Positions 18,034 to 27,116 of a DNA stretch of 64,000 bases are shown piece after piece. This DNA is from Vicingaceae bacterium (GTDB lineage: Bacteria > Bacteroidota > Bacteroidia > Flavobacteriales_E > Vicingaceae). The stretch covers positions 1-64,000 of the forward strand of contig JAOKCF010000003.1 in the NCBI GenBank assembly GCA_028245195.1, in the 5' to 3' direction. The first letter of the stretch is position 1. Each line of letters begins with the position of its first letter. The notes below the pieces were generated by a model. It made no database searches. It saw only the letters and a program-made list of their open reading frames with translations, and was not told the DNA's origin. Position numbers and translations under genes: made by a program.

Positions 18034-19020
18034 ATGAAAAGAGTTTTAATTACTGGAGCAGCAGGTTTTTTAGGGTCTCATCTGTGTGGTCGCTTTATTA
18101 AAGAAGGCTTTCACGTTGTCGCTATGGACAACTTAATCACAGGTAATATCCAAAACCTTGAGCATTTGTTCCCGCTTGAACAGTTTGAATTTTACAATCA
18201 AGATGTTTCTAAGTATGTTCACGTTGCAGGGGAATTGGATTATATCTTGCATTTTGCGTCACCTGCGAGCCCTATTGATTATTTAAAAATACCTATTCAG
18301 ACTTTAAAAGTTAGTTCTCTTGGAACCCATAATCTGCTAGGTTTGGCTAAGGCAAAAGGCGCTAAAATATTAGTCGCTTCTACCTCTGAAGTATATGGAG
18401 ACCCATTGGTTCATCCACAAACGGAAGAATATTGGGGGAATGTAAACCCAATTGGTCCAAGAGGGGTATATGACGAAGCAAAGCGGTTTCAAGAAGCAAT
18501 AACAATGGCCTACCATACTTTTCATGGAGTAGAAATAGCAATCGTGAGAATTTTCAATACTTACGGACCTAGAATGCGACTGAATGACGGAAGAGTTTTG
18601 CCTGCATTTATTGGACAAGCGTTGAGAGGGGAAGATTTAACAGTATTTGGAAAAGGAGACCAAACAAGGTCGTTTTGCTATGTAGATGATTTGATTGAAG
18701 GTATTTATCGACTCTTACATAGCAACTTTAGCCAACCTGTAAACATTGGGAATCCTGATGAGATAACTATTTTAGATTTTGCCAAAGAAATTATAAAGTT
18801 GACGGGAACAGATCAAAAAATAATTTATAAAGATTTACCTAAGGATGATCCCATGCAACGTCAACCGAACATTGAGATTGCAAAACGCGAACTAAAGTGG
18901 GAGCCAAAAGTAAATAGAGCAGATGGTCTGAAGATTACATATGATTATTTCAAGTCATTAAGTCAAGAGGAACTTCACAAAAAGGACCACAATGACTTCT
19001 CCAAATTCATAATGAAGTAA
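18034..19020 (+). CDS. uxs: UDP-glucuronate decarboxylase (UDP-xylose synthase), extended SDR
   Basis: This extended short-chain dehydrogenase has the NAD motif GAAGFLGS at residues 8-15, TSEVYGDP at 117-124 and the YxxxK pair Tyr146/Lys150. The stretches [11 protein letters not shown] and [15 protein letters not shown] match the UXS subfamily. It should convert UDP-glucuronate from the preceding gene to UDP-xylose with loss of CO2. The last codon abuts the next gene with no gap. UXS and other UDP-glucuronate-modifying SDRs are hard to separate by eye; the YDEAKR form of the YxxxK region favours UXS. Confidence 0.85.
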   Translation: MKRVLITGAAGFLGSHLCGRFIKEGFHVVAMDNLITGNIQNLEHLFPLEQFEFYNQDVSKYVHVAGELDYILHFASPASPIDYLKIPIQTLKVSSLGTHNLLGLAKAKGAKILVASTSEVYGDPLVHPQTEEYWGNVNPIGPRGVYDEAKRFQEAITMAYHTFHGVEIAIVRIFNTYGPRMRLNDGRVLPAFIGQALRGEDLTVFGKGDQTRSFCYVDDLIEGIYRLLHSNFSQPVNIGNPDEITILDFAKEIIKLTGTDQKIIYKDLPKDDPMQRQPNIEIAKRELKWEPKVNRADGLKITYDYFKSLSQEELHKKDHNDFSKFIMK

Positions 19021-19023
19021 TTG

Positions 19024-19599
19024 ATGGGGTATTTTGCACATAAAACCGCAGTAATTGATGATGGATGTACAATTGGTGATGGGACTAAGATATGGCATTT
19101 CTGCCATGTTATGTCTAACTCAGTTTTGGGAGAAAACTGCAGTGTTGGTCAGAATTGTGTGATTTTACCTGAAGTGATTCTTGGAAACAATGTTAAAGTA
19201 CAAAATAACGTATCAATATATACGGGTGTAATATGCGAAGACGATGTGTTTTTAGGGCCTTCGATGGTTTTTACAAATGTGATGAACCCCAGGAGTGCAA
19301 TTGTTAGAAGAGATCAATATACCAAAACAGTTGTTAAAAAGGGAGTAAGTATTGGAGCTAACGCAACGATTGTTTGTGGGAATGATTTAGGAAAGTATTG
19401 CTTTATTGGGGCAGGAGCGGTAATTACTAAAGAGGTTAAGGATTATGCTTTAATGGTCGGTAACCCTGCGAAACAACTTGGTTGGATTAGTGAATATGGA
19501 CACCGTTTATTGTTTGATGAGAACAATGTAGCAGTATGTTCAGAATCAAAACAAGAATATAAATTAGAAGAAAATCAGGTTAGTAAAATAGCTGAATAA
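19024..19599 (+). CDS. Left-handed beta-helix N-acetyltransferase (WbpD/WlbB-like)
   Basis: The protein (191 residues from the ATG at 19024; a TTG one codon earlier is an alternative) consists of hexapeptide repeats of the (I/V)GxNxxI type, such as IGDGTKIWHFCHV, LGENCSVGQNC and IGANATIVCG, and ends in VGNPAKQLGWIS. This matches the sugar N-acetyltransferases that act on UDP-2-acetamido-3-amino-2,3-dideoxy-glucuronate. It uses acetyl-CoA and acts in the cytoplasm. Pairing with the DegT aminotransferase at the start of the cassette fits a diacetamido uronic acid branch. Confidence 0.85.
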   Translation: MGYFAHKTAVIDDGCTIGDGTKIWHFCHVMSNSVLGENCSVGQNCVILPEVILGNNVKVQNNVSIYTGVICEDDVFLGPSMVFTNVMNPRSAIVRRDQYTKTVVKKGVSIGANATIVCGNDLGKYCFIGAGAVITKEVKDYALMVGNPAKQLGWISEYGHRLLFDENNVAVCSESKQEYKLEENQVSKIAE

Positions 19600-19609
19600 A
19601 TCACTGGAT

Positions 19610-20905
19610 ATGGGAATCTACAAGGATCTTGTAAATAAGGAAGAGAAAGTTGCTGTAATAGGCTTAGGTTACGTTGGGTTGCCAATTGCTTTGGCATTGG
19701 CTAAAAAAGTAAGTGTAATTGGATTTGACATTAGTTCAGAAAAAGTTGAAATGATGAAGAAGAATGAAGATCCAAGCGAGGAACTTCCGGCTTCAGAATT
19801 TGAAAATTCAGACATTAGTTTCACAGCGGACATTGAGGACTTAAGAGCAGCAAAGTTTTATATTGTTGCAGTTCCAACACCAATCGATCAGCATAATCTT
19901 CCGGACCTAAAGCCTCTAATTTCTGCATCAACAACTGTTGGGAAAGTACTTAAAAAGGGAGATTACGTAGTTTTCGAATCTACTGTTTATCCTGGCTGTA
20001 CTGAAGAGGATTGTGTTCCTTTTTTAGAGCAGATGAGCGGACTTGAGTTCCGAAAAGATTTTATGGTAGGTTATTCTCCTGAAAGGATTAATCCGGGTGA
20101 TACAAAACACACGTTGCAGAATGTGGTAAAAGTTGTTTCTGGATGTTCTGAGGCTTCTCTTGATGAAATTGCAAAAACTTACGAGCTTGTTGTTCATGCA
20201 GGGGTGCATAGAGCAGCTTCAATAAAAGTAGCCGAGGCTGCAAAAATTATTGAAAATACTCAGCGTGATGTTAACATTGCGTTGATTAATGAGCTTTCGA
20301 TTATTTTCAATAAAATGGGAATAAATACCTATGAGGTACTGGAAGCTGCCGGGACTAAATGGAATTTTCTAAAATATTCACCAGGTTTAGTTGGTGGGCA
20401 CTGCATTGGAGTTGACCCATATTATTTAACATATAAGGCAAAGGAATTTGGTTATCATGCTCAAATTATTAATTCTGGGAGAGCTGTAAACGATGGAATG
20501 GGTAGTCACATAGCAGGAAGAATTACTAAAGAAATTGTTGCTCGGAACGGAGCGTCTAATGGAGCTAAAGTTCTTGTTATGGGAGCTACGTTCAAAGAAA
20601 ATGTTAGTGATATTCGAAATTCAAAAGTTGTAGATGTAATTGATGAGTTAAAGTCATTTGGCTTGCAAGTAGATGTAATAGACCCATTTGCCTCTTCGGT
20701 AGCATTGGAAAAGCACTATGGTTTTTCTTTAAATGAACAGGTTTCGGATCAATACAATGCAATTCTTGTGGCTGTAAATCACGATGAATACGTTGATAAG
20801 GACGAAGCTTACTTTAAAGGGTTAATAGATGAAAAAGGATTTATTTTTGATGTGAAAGGAAGTCTCAAAAACAAAGTTGGAAACATTAAATATCTAAGCT
20901 TATAA
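19610..20905 (+). CDS. Nucleotide-sugar dehydrogenase, TviB/WbpO-like
   Basis: This NAD-dependent enzyme oxidises C6 of a UDP-N-acetylhexosamine. It has the Rossmann motif GLGYVGLP at 18-25, GYSPERINPGD, and the catalytic Cys265 in GGHCIGVDPYY. The form GGHCIGVDP with YSPERINPGD is typical of the UDP-HexNAc dehydrogenases TviB, WbpO and WbpA, as opposed to Ugd. An epimerase of the TviC/WbpP type two genes later suggests UDP-GlcNAc to UDP-GalNAc to UDP-GalNAcA, though action on UDP-GlcNAc for the acetyltransferase branch is equally possible. The stop overlaps the next ATG by one base. Confidence 0.85.
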   Translation: MGIYKDLVNKEEKVAVIGLGYVGLPIALALAKKVSVIGFDISSEKVEMMKKNEDPSEELPASEFENSDISFTADIEDLRAAKFYIVAVPTPIDQHNLPDLKPLISASTTVGKVLKKGDYVVFESTVYPGCTEEDCVPFLEQMSGLEFRKDFMVGYSPERINPGDTKHTLQNVVKVVSGCSEASLDEIAKTYELVVHAGVHRAASIKVAEAAKIIENTQRDVNIALINELSIIFNKMGINTYEVLEAAGTKWNFLKYSPGLVGGHCIGVDPYYLTYKAKEFGYHAQIINSGRAVNDGMGSHIAGRITKEIVARNGASNGAKVLVMGATFKENVSDIRNSKVVDVIDELKSFGLQVDVIDPFASSVALEKHYGFSLNEQVSDQYNAILVAVNHDEYVDKDEAYFKGLIDEKGFIFDVKGSLKNKVGNIKYLSL

Positions 20906-21963
20906 TGGTAAAGAAGAGCATTTTAATAACCGGAGGAGCGGGTTTTATCGGCTCTCATGTCGTTCGTTTATTCGTTAAAAAATATCCTGATTATCACATT
21001 GTAAATTTTGATAAGTTGACTTATGCAGGTAATTTAGAAAATCTGTCGGATGTATATAAAAAGTCCAATTATACTTTCGTAAAAGGAGATATTTTAGATG
21101 AGGCTTTTGTTGAGGAGACCTTTATTAAGTATTCTATTAATTCAGTTATACATTTGGCAGCAGAGTCTCACGTAGATCGTTCTATTGCTAATCCATTAGA
21201 ATTCATTCAAACCAACGTGATTGGAACAGCCAATTTAATGAACGTTGCAAGGAAATTCTGGGGCGATGATTTTTCAGATAAATTATTTTACCATGTATCT
21301 ACTGATGAGGTTTATGGTTCGTTAGGGGAGACGGGTTATTTTACCGAAGAAACCCCATATGATCCTCGAAGTCCATATTCCTCTTCAAAAGCTAGTTCAG
21401 ATCATTTGGTCCGAGCATATTATCATACCTATAATTTTCCAATGGTTATTTCTAACTGTTCAAATAACTACGGAGCGAACCAATTTCCTGAGAAGCTAAT
21501 ACCTCTTTTCATTAATAACATAAAAGAAGAAAAAGCTTTGCCGGTTTATGGTAAGGGAGACAATATTAGAGATTGGCTGTGGGTCAACGATCATGCAGAT
21601 GCTATAGATGTTATTTTTCATAATGGAAAACAAGGAGACACCTATAATATTGGAGGTAACAATGAGTGGCAGAACATAGAACTTATAAAGTTTTTATGCA
21701 AAATCATGGATGAAAAACTTGTTCGTGAACTAGGGAGTTCAGAAAAACTTATAACTTACGTGAAAGATAGAAGTGGTCATGATCAACGTTACGCCATAGA
21801 TGCAACAAAATTGAAAAATGATTTAGGATGGTCTCCTTCAATTAAGTTTAAAGAAGGCTTAGAAAGTACTGTGCAATGGTATTTAGACAATGAAGATTGG
21901 TTAAATAATGTTACTTCAGGCGATTATAAGAAATACTACAACCAGCAATATAACGCGAGATAA
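20905..21963 (+). CDS. rfbB: dTDP-glucose 4,6-dehydratase
   Basis: RfbB makes dTDP-4-keto-6-deoxyglucose, the entry to 6-deoxysugars. The 352-residue extended SDR has GGAGFIGSH at the N-terminus, the catalytic STDEVYG (Asp134, Glu135) and Tyr158/Lys162 in YSSSKASSDHLV, and SNCSNNYGANQFPEKLIP, a signature of this enzyme. RfbA, RfbC and RfbD are not in the window, so the rest of a rhamnose or related pathway must lie elsewhere. The one-base overlap with the previous gene indicates coupled translation. Confidence 0.93.
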   Translation: MVKKSILITGGAGFIGSHVVRLFVKKYPDYHIVNFDKLTYAGNLENLSDVYKKSNYTFVKGDILDEAFVEETFIKYSINSVIHLAAESHVDRSIANPLEFIQTNVIGTANLMNVARKFWGDDFSDKLFYHVSTDEVYGSLGETGYFTEETPYDPRSPYSSSKASSDHLVRAYYHTYNFPMVISNCSNNYGANQFPEKLIPLFINNIKEEKALPVYGKGDNIRDWLWVNDHADAIDVIFHNGKQGDTYNIGGNNEWQNIELIKFLCKIMDEKLVRELGSSEKLITYVKDRSGHDQRYAIDATKLKNDLGWSPSIKFKEGLESTVQWYLDNEDWLNNVTSGDYKKYYNQQYNAR

Positions 21964-21968
21964 ACCAA

Positions 21969-22961
21969 ATGTATACTACGAACTTTCATCAAGAAGACAT
22001 TTCCAATAGTTCCTTTCTAGTTACGGGTGGTGCAGGATTTATCGGTTCAAACATCGTTAACTATTTACTGACGTTTGGGGCAAAAAAAGTTCGAGTAATC
22101 GACAATCTATCAAATAGTTCAAGAAAGAATTTGGATATATTCATAGGACATCCAAATTTTGAATTTGTGAAAGGCGATATTAGCATTTATGAAGATTGTC
22201 TAAAGGTAACTCAGGGTATCGATTACATTAGCAACCAAGCTGCATTAGGTTCTGTTCCAAGATCATTGGCCAACCCTATTGCCACGAACAATGCCAACGT
22301 TGTTGGTTTCTTAAACATTATTACAGCAGCAAGAGAAAACAAAGTAAAGCGAATTGTTTACGCAAGTTCCTCTTCTGTTTATGGTGATTCTCAGAAATTA
22401 CCAAAATTAGAGGCAGAGATTGGGAGTCCACTTTCACCTTATGCAGTAAGTAAATACACGAATGAGCTGTATGCTAAAGTTTCACATCTAAGTTATGGGC
22501 AAGAAATTATTGGTCTAAGGTATTTCAATATTTTCGGGCCAAACCAAAGCCCTGACGGAGCATATGCCGCTGTAATTCCACTTTTTATTGAGGCCTTACT
22601 AAAAAACCAGTCGCCATTTATAAATGGAGACGGAAAGCAAAGTAGGGATTTTACCTACATCGAAAATGCTGTTCAAGCTAATATTCGAGCGCTGTTTACG
22701 AAAAATGAAAAAGCGTTAGGTGAGGTATTCAATGTTGCTGTAGGTGAAAAATTTTCATTGGTCGAGTTGTTCGAGTTAATAAAAGCAGGCACCGGTGCAA
22801 CAGTTTCAGCAGTTCACAGAGAAGATCGTGCAGGGGATGTTAAAAACTCTTTGTCAGATATTTCAAAAGCAAAAGACTTACTAGGTTATCAGCCGCAAGT
22901 TCGATTTAAAGAAGGAATTGAGAGAACAATTCAGTGGTTCAAAGAAAAGCACAATTTATAA
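21969..22961 (+). CDS. UDP-N-acetylglucosamine 4-epimerase, WbpP/TviC-like
   Basis: The 330-residue extended SDR has GGAGFIGSN at 20-28, the subfamily segment NQAALGSVPRSLANP at about 89-103 that replaces the usual HLAA loop, Tyr158/Lys162 in SPYAVSKYTNE and DGKQSRDFTYI. These are features of WbpP and TviC, which interconvert UDP-GlcNAc and UDP-GalNAc. It follows rfbB by 5 bases and works naturally with the TviB-like dehydrogenase of this cassette to give a UDP-GalNAc uronic acid. Confidence 0.85.
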   Translation: MYTTNFHQEDISNSSFLVTGGAGFIGSNIVNYLLTFGAKKVRVIDNLSNSSRKNLDIFIGHPNFEFVKGDISIYEDCLKVTQGIDYISNQAALGSVPRSLANPIATNNANVVGFLNIITAARENKVKRIVYASSSSVYGDSQKLPKLEAEIGSPLSPYAVSKYTNELYAKVSHLSYGQEIIGLRYFNIFGPNQSPDGAYAAVIPLFIEALLKNQSPFINGDGKQSRDFTYIENAVQANIRALFTKNEKALGEVFNVAVGEKFSLVELFELIKAGTGATVSAVHREDRAGDVKNSLSDISKAKDLLGYQPQVRFKEGIERTIQWFKEKHNL

Positions 22962-22973
22962 TCTATTGGATAA

Positions 22974-23720
22974 ATGAGTTGGTTATCAAAATTGTTTAAA
23001 AAAGAGCCGGCATTAGAGCCTGCTAATTTAAGTCTACTAAAAACAGATGTGCATTCGCACTTAATTCCTGCTATAGATGATGGGTCCAGAAGTTTGGAAG
23101 ATTCAATCAATATGATTCGAACTTTCAAAGAAATGGGGTATCAGAAAATAATTACTACACCCCATGTAATGGTTGATTTTTACAAAAACACGCCTGAAAT
23201 AATTTTAGGAGGTTTAGAGAAAGTAAAAATTGAATTAAAGCGTCAAAATATTGATATTGAAATTGAAGCGGCAGCGGAGTATTATTTAGATGAAACACTG
23301 GAGCCACAGGTTAAAGGGGGGAAGCTATTAACGTTTGGGAAGAATTACTTGCTTTTTGAACTTCCATTCATGACGGAACCACCTAACTTGGCTTCATTTA
23401 TTTTTGAGCTTCAAACCAACGGATATAATCCAATTCTAGCTCACCCAGAAAGGTATGGCTTTTATTACAAGGATTTTGAAAAATACAACGAGTTAAGTGA
23501 AAAGGGAGTTTACTTGCAATTGAATGTACTTTCATTAGTTGGGTACTATGGGCCTGAAGCACAGAAAATTGCTGAGCGGTTGATTGATGAAGGGTTAATT
23601 ACATTTTTAGGATCAGATTGTCATAATGAAATGCATCAACAAGGACTGCAACTAGCAAGGACTAAACCTTATTTTCACAAGCTTTTAGCTAGTGGAAGAC
23701 TGAAGAATCCGGAGTTATAA
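22974..23720 (+). CDS. PHP-domain tyrosine-protein phosphatase, CpsB/YwqE-like
   Basis: The product (248 residues) has the metal-binding DVHSHLIPAIDDG motif (Asp25, His27, His29, Asp35/36), a TPHVM His, AHPERYGFY and GSDCHNE near the C-terminus. This is the PHP phosphatase family that dephosphorylates the tyrosine-rich tail of Wzc-type capsule kinases. Bacteroidota copies are often mislabelled histidinol phosphatase. It closes the sugar cassette and suggests the product feeds a Wzc-regulated exported polysaccharide, although no kinase gene is in the window. The 3' end overlaps the convergent murB by 6 bases. Confidence 0.88.
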   Translation: MSWLSKLFKKEPALEPANLSLLKTDVHSHLIPAIDDGSRSLEDSINMIRTFKEMGYQKIITTPHVMVDFYKNTPEIILGGLEKVKIELKRQNIDIEIEAAAEYYLDETLEPQVKGGKLLTFGKNYLLFELPFMTEPPNLASFIFELQTNGYNPILAHPERYGFYYKDFEKYNELSEKGVYLQLNVLSLVGYYGPEAQKIAERLIDEGLITFLGSDCHNEMHQQGLQLARTKPYFHKLLASGRLKNPEL

Positions 23721-24731
23721 AATATTGACCTCTCTTTCTAGTTTTACCCGAAACTTATCTTTAACCGACAGCAAAATTCGTTCCGAAAGGTCATAGATTT
23801 CTAAACCAGAAGCTCCTCCATAGTTTACTAATACTAAGGCTTGATTTTTATGAACACCATAATTTCCTTCAGTATATCCCTTCCAACCTGTTTTTTCAAT
23901 TAACCAACCTGCAGCAAGTTTATAATCGCCATTTGGTAATTGATAAGCAGGTATACTTTTAAATTTTCGTTTTAGCTGCTCAAATTCAGCTGCTGAAACA
24001 ATGGGATTTTTGAAAAAGCTACCTGAATTTCCAATTTTTTTAGGGTCTGGAAGTTTGCTTTCTCGAATAGCAATTACTGCATCCGAAATGGCTTTGATGG
24101 TCAATGATTCTTGAGGTATACCATTCTGATCTAATTGACTTTTAATTGCACCATATGACACGTTAAAGTCAGGTTTTTTTGAAAGTTTAAAATTTACAGA
24201 AGAGATAAAATATTGATTTTTACTTGTGGTCTTAAAGATACTGCTTCTATAGTCAAATCTGCATTCTTCATTAGTAAAAATCTTAACTTTACCAGTAGAA
24301 AGTTCTATGGCTTCCACTCCAGTAATCAAGTCTTTAACTTCTACTCCATAAGCACCAATGTTTTGCATGGGGCTTGCTCCAACATTTCCTGGGATTAAGG
24401 ATAAATTCTCCAGCCCGGCGTAGCCTTTATCGATGCATTGTAAAACGAATTCATGCCAGTTTTCTCCGGCACCTGCTTTGAGTACAATTGAGTCGTCATT
24501 CTCCTTTATTACTTCAATGCCTTTTAAATTATTTTTAATCACCATACCTCTGAAGTCTTCTGTTAAAAGAAGATTGCTTCCTCCTCCTAGAATTAAAAAC
24601 TCTTTTCCATTTAAATCAGTTGATTTGAAAAATGCGAATGCATCCTTTGATGAGTTTAACTCTACAAATTCTGAAGCAAAAACTTCAATGCCAAAAGTGT
24701 TAAAATCTTTTAAGTTTATGTTTTTTTTCAT
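23715..24731 (-). CDS. murB: UDP-N-acetylenolpyruvoylglucosamine reductase MurB (type I)
   Basis: MurB reduces UDP-GlcNAc-enolpyruvate to UDP-MurNAc with NADPH and FAD for peptidoglycan synthesis. Visible are NTFGI at the N-terminus, the FAD motifs LGGGSNLL (47-55) and IPGNVGASPMQNIGAYGVE, YRSSIFK and the catalytic Ser238 in NSGSFFKNP, and KTGWKG. The 338-residue length and the YRSSIFK loop are those of the E. coli-type (type I) enzyme. It starts directly after the stop of the patatin gene with no spacer, so the two are cotranscribed. Confidence 0.95.
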   Translation of the reverse strand: MKKNINLKDFNTFGIEVFASEFVELNSSKDAFAFFKSTDLNGKEFLILGGGSNLLLTEDFRGMVIKNNLKGIEVIKENDDSIVLKAGAGENWHEFVLQCIDKGYAGLENLSLIPGNVGASPMQNIGAYGVEVKDLITGVEAIELSTGKVKIFTNEECRFDYRSSIFKTTSKNQYFISSVNFKLSKKPDFNVSYGAIKSQLDQNGIPQESLTIKAISDAVIAIRESKLPDPKKIGNSGSFFKNPIVSAAEFEQLKRKFKSIPAYQLPNGDYKLAAGWLIEKTGWKGYTEGNYGVHKNQALVLVNYGGASGLEIYDLSERILLSVKDKFRVKLEREVNIL

Positions 24732-27008
24732 TTATTCCAATCCTCTCTTATTAAATATAATATACCCGAAGTGTACGAAAAAACTCAATTGGTCTTGAGC
24801 TTTCTCGTAATAGTTAAGGCTAGCCGCTAGTGGACCAAGTCTACTATGATAAACTGCCGTCACAGTGCCAATAAAATTTCTATTAATAATTTCTTCCGCA
24901 AATGAAGCGGAGCCATCTGGATTCTGAATTAGTTGTTCGTATGGCTGATAGACATACAGTTCAACTCTTAAATCAATTAAATCTCGATACGAGTAAATTG
25001 CTTTAATTCCTGCTCCAGCATAAGATCGCGCCCTATATTGACTCTGAAATATTGTTCTATTTTCCGGTAAAGGAGTAAATGAAGGCGAGATCAAGCTAGA
25101 GGCAGTGTAATTTTGGAAAAGGGGTAAACTAGATGCGTTACCTTCAAGAAATAGCCCCAGATGTATTGAGCGTTTGCGAAGCAAATACTTATTGAATTTG
25201 AAAAATGCTTCAAACCAATCTCGATCAGCTCTCAAGTTTGATTTAACAGGAGTTGTTGAGCCCGTTTGAGTTCTTTCTAACCCACTTATAGCACTAAAAC
25301 GCATAATTAGTTGAGATCCTTTAGTAGCGTATTGCTTTCTATTCAGTGAATTTCGATCGAATTGAATAAAAAGTCTAGACCCTTCAAAACTTGTCCTATC
25401 AGAAGTATCACCCCTAACGAAGTTATCTGTTTGATAGTACTCATAGTCTTGCCATAAATAGTTGTAACCTAACTCTAACTTGCCATTAGTAAAAATTGGT
25501 AGTCCGATACTACTTCCCCAGTAGCTTTCAGACTTAATTATATAAGGCGGATTAATGTCATCAATAAAGGTAGAACGGCCATTAAAGTAATCGAAGCGGT
25601 TGACACTGAATTTTGACTTTACGTAGAACGGAACATAAAATGGAATATCCCATTTTGCACTTGCTTCTGCCGAGTTATAGAAACTTCCAAAATAAATATT
25701 TGCCTTAGTAGTTAATTCTGTGTTTTTTAATAGCTTATGCTCAAGCTGAAAAAAACCTGTACTAAAAGGTTTTGTTGCTATCACTCCACCAAAAGAAGCT
25801 TTGAACTTTTTTTCTTTTTTTAAATCTAGCTGTAATGAGAAGGTGTTTGATGAAGAGTCGTATTTCGCAGTTGGATAAGCACTATTTATTTTGGGGTTTG
25901 AAGTAAATTTATAGTATGCTTCTTTTAGATCCTCTGAAAAAATAGGACCCTTTTTTAAATTCAAAGAGTTCTTCAAATATTTTTGCTGAGTTTTAAATCC
26001 GTTCCTAATATAAATAGAGTCGAAAGATAGTACTGGTTTCTTCAGGTTAAATGAAGCTCTCTTTTTGGTAATTGAATTTTTATCAATTTTTCTAGTTACA
26101 AAAGTTCTGATACTATCTATGTAAGTATTTGTTGCCTCATAACCTCTTTGCAGGGCAAGGTCTGTTCCATAGAAATCAAAAGTTGCAATATCACGCACAT
26201 CTGTTTGGATAATAATTCCTTTGGTGCAATTTATTTCAAAGTTGGCCTCTTTTGTTAAGATATTTCTTAACTGAGCTAATAAATTATCTTCTGTTGGGTT
26301 AGGGTTTTCAGAAGCTACATTACTTGCAATAATATAATCAGGAGAAAACTGATTGCACATAATATCTGCAGGAAAGTTGTTGTAGATTCCACCATCAAAC
26401 ATTAAATCTCCGTCTATAGTAATAGGAGAAATGTAAAACGGGTAAGTCATTGATGCTCGAATGGATTTTGACAAATCTCCTGCTCTCAAAATATTTTGTT
26501 TTTGCTGGCTAATGTTGGCGGCAACAGCACGATATGGAACCATTAAACTATCGAAGTTAGAGCCTGCAACAGCATTCGCTGTGCTAAATAGTTCCATTAA
26601 CCCGTAGTCGATCGGTATAGAAGAAATTACGTTAGTGGGTAAGTTTTTTCCTAAAATAGGGTCCAGATTGAAATTCAATGAGGCAATAGAACTATTGTCT
26701 TCATCTTTCATGAAGTAAAATAAATACTTCTCTTCAACTGTTCCTGTTGCAGAATTTCTAAATTCTACTGAATTCATTAATGCTTCTATTTCTTTAGGCG
26801 AATAACCGGAAGCGTAAAAGGCACCTACTAAAGCGCCAATAGAGGTGCCTACTATGAAGTCAATAGGAATTTGGTTTTCTTCAAGCGATTTAAGAACGCC
26901 AACATGTGCAGAGCCTGCAGCTCCACCACCACTCAATACTACGCCAACCTTTTGAGCGCTTAACCGACTCAAAAAAATGATGAGGATTAAAAGTAACTTG
27001 GCTTTCAT
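24732..27008 (-). CDS. Patatin-like phospholipase with BamA-type beta-barrel domain
   Basis: The protein (758 residues) has a signal peptide (about 1-18) and a patatin domain with the oxyanion motif GGGAAG at 27-32, nucleophile Ser56 in GTSIG and catalytic Asp205 in FDGGIYNN. A POTRA-like link (about 325-400) leads to a C-terminal 16-strand-type surface-antigen barrel (about 400-758). This is the PlpD-like (type Vd) layout common in Bacteroidota, placing a lipase on or in the outer membrane. The substrate is unknown. It lies immediately upstream of murB. Confidence 0.9.
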   Translation of the reverse strand: MKAKLLLILIIFLSRLSAQKVGVVLSGGGAAGSAHVGVLKSLEENQIPIDFIVGTSIGALVGAFYASGYSPKEIEALMNSVEFRNSATGTVEEKYLFYFMKDEDNSSIASLNFNLDPILGKNLPTNVISSIPIDYGLMELFSTANAVAGSNFDSLMVPYRAVAANISQQKQNILRAGDLSKSIRASMTYPFYISPITIDGDLMFDGGIYNNFPADIMCNQFSPDYIIASNVASENPNPTEDNLLAQLRNILTKEANFEINCTKGIIIQTDVRDIATFDFYGTDLALQRGYEATNTYIDSIRTFVTRKIDKNSITKKRASFNLKKPVLSFDSIYIRNGFKTQQKYLKNSLNLKKGPIFSEDLKEAYYKFTSNPKINSAYPTAKYDSSSNTFSLQLDLKKEKKFKASFGGVIATKPFSTGFFQLEHKLLKNTELTTKANIYFGSFYNSAEASAKWDIPFYVPFYVKSKFSVNRFDYFNGRSTFIDDINPPYIIKSESYWGSSIGLPIFTNGKLELGYNYLWQDYEYYQTDNFVRGDTSDRTSFEGSRLFIQFDRNSLNRKQYATKGSQLIMRFSAISGLERTQTGSTTPVKSNLRADRDWFEAFFKFNKYLLRKRSIHLGLFLEGNASSLPLFQNYTASSLISPSFTPLPENRTIFQSQYRARSYAGAGIKAIYSYRDLIDLRVELYVYQPYEQLIQNPDGSASFAEEIINRNFIGTVTAVYHSRLGPLAASLNYYEKAQDQLSFFVHFGYIIFNKRGLE

Positions 27009-27064
27009 GGTTGTGATTTGTTATTTGTTAAAATTAACCAATAACAAAGATGCAATAAGAGTTG

Positions 27065-27110
27065 AAAATCAGGAGCTATGAAGATAATTTTGTTTATAAC
27101 TCCTGATTTT
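27065..27110. terminator. Intrinsic terminator after the CBS-like gene
   Basis: An 11-bp stem (AAAATCAGGAG with CTCCTGATTTT) lies 6 bases past the stop of the - strand cystathionine beta-synthase-like gene. The long 24-nt loop can form further pairs. A T-rich flank exists on both strands. Confidence 0.7.
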
Positions 27111-27116
27111 TATTTT

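Noticed and set aside
18370-18618. Antisense frame within the UDP-glucuronate decarboxylase gene
   Set aside because: It is fully covered by a strongly conserved gene and has no features of its own.
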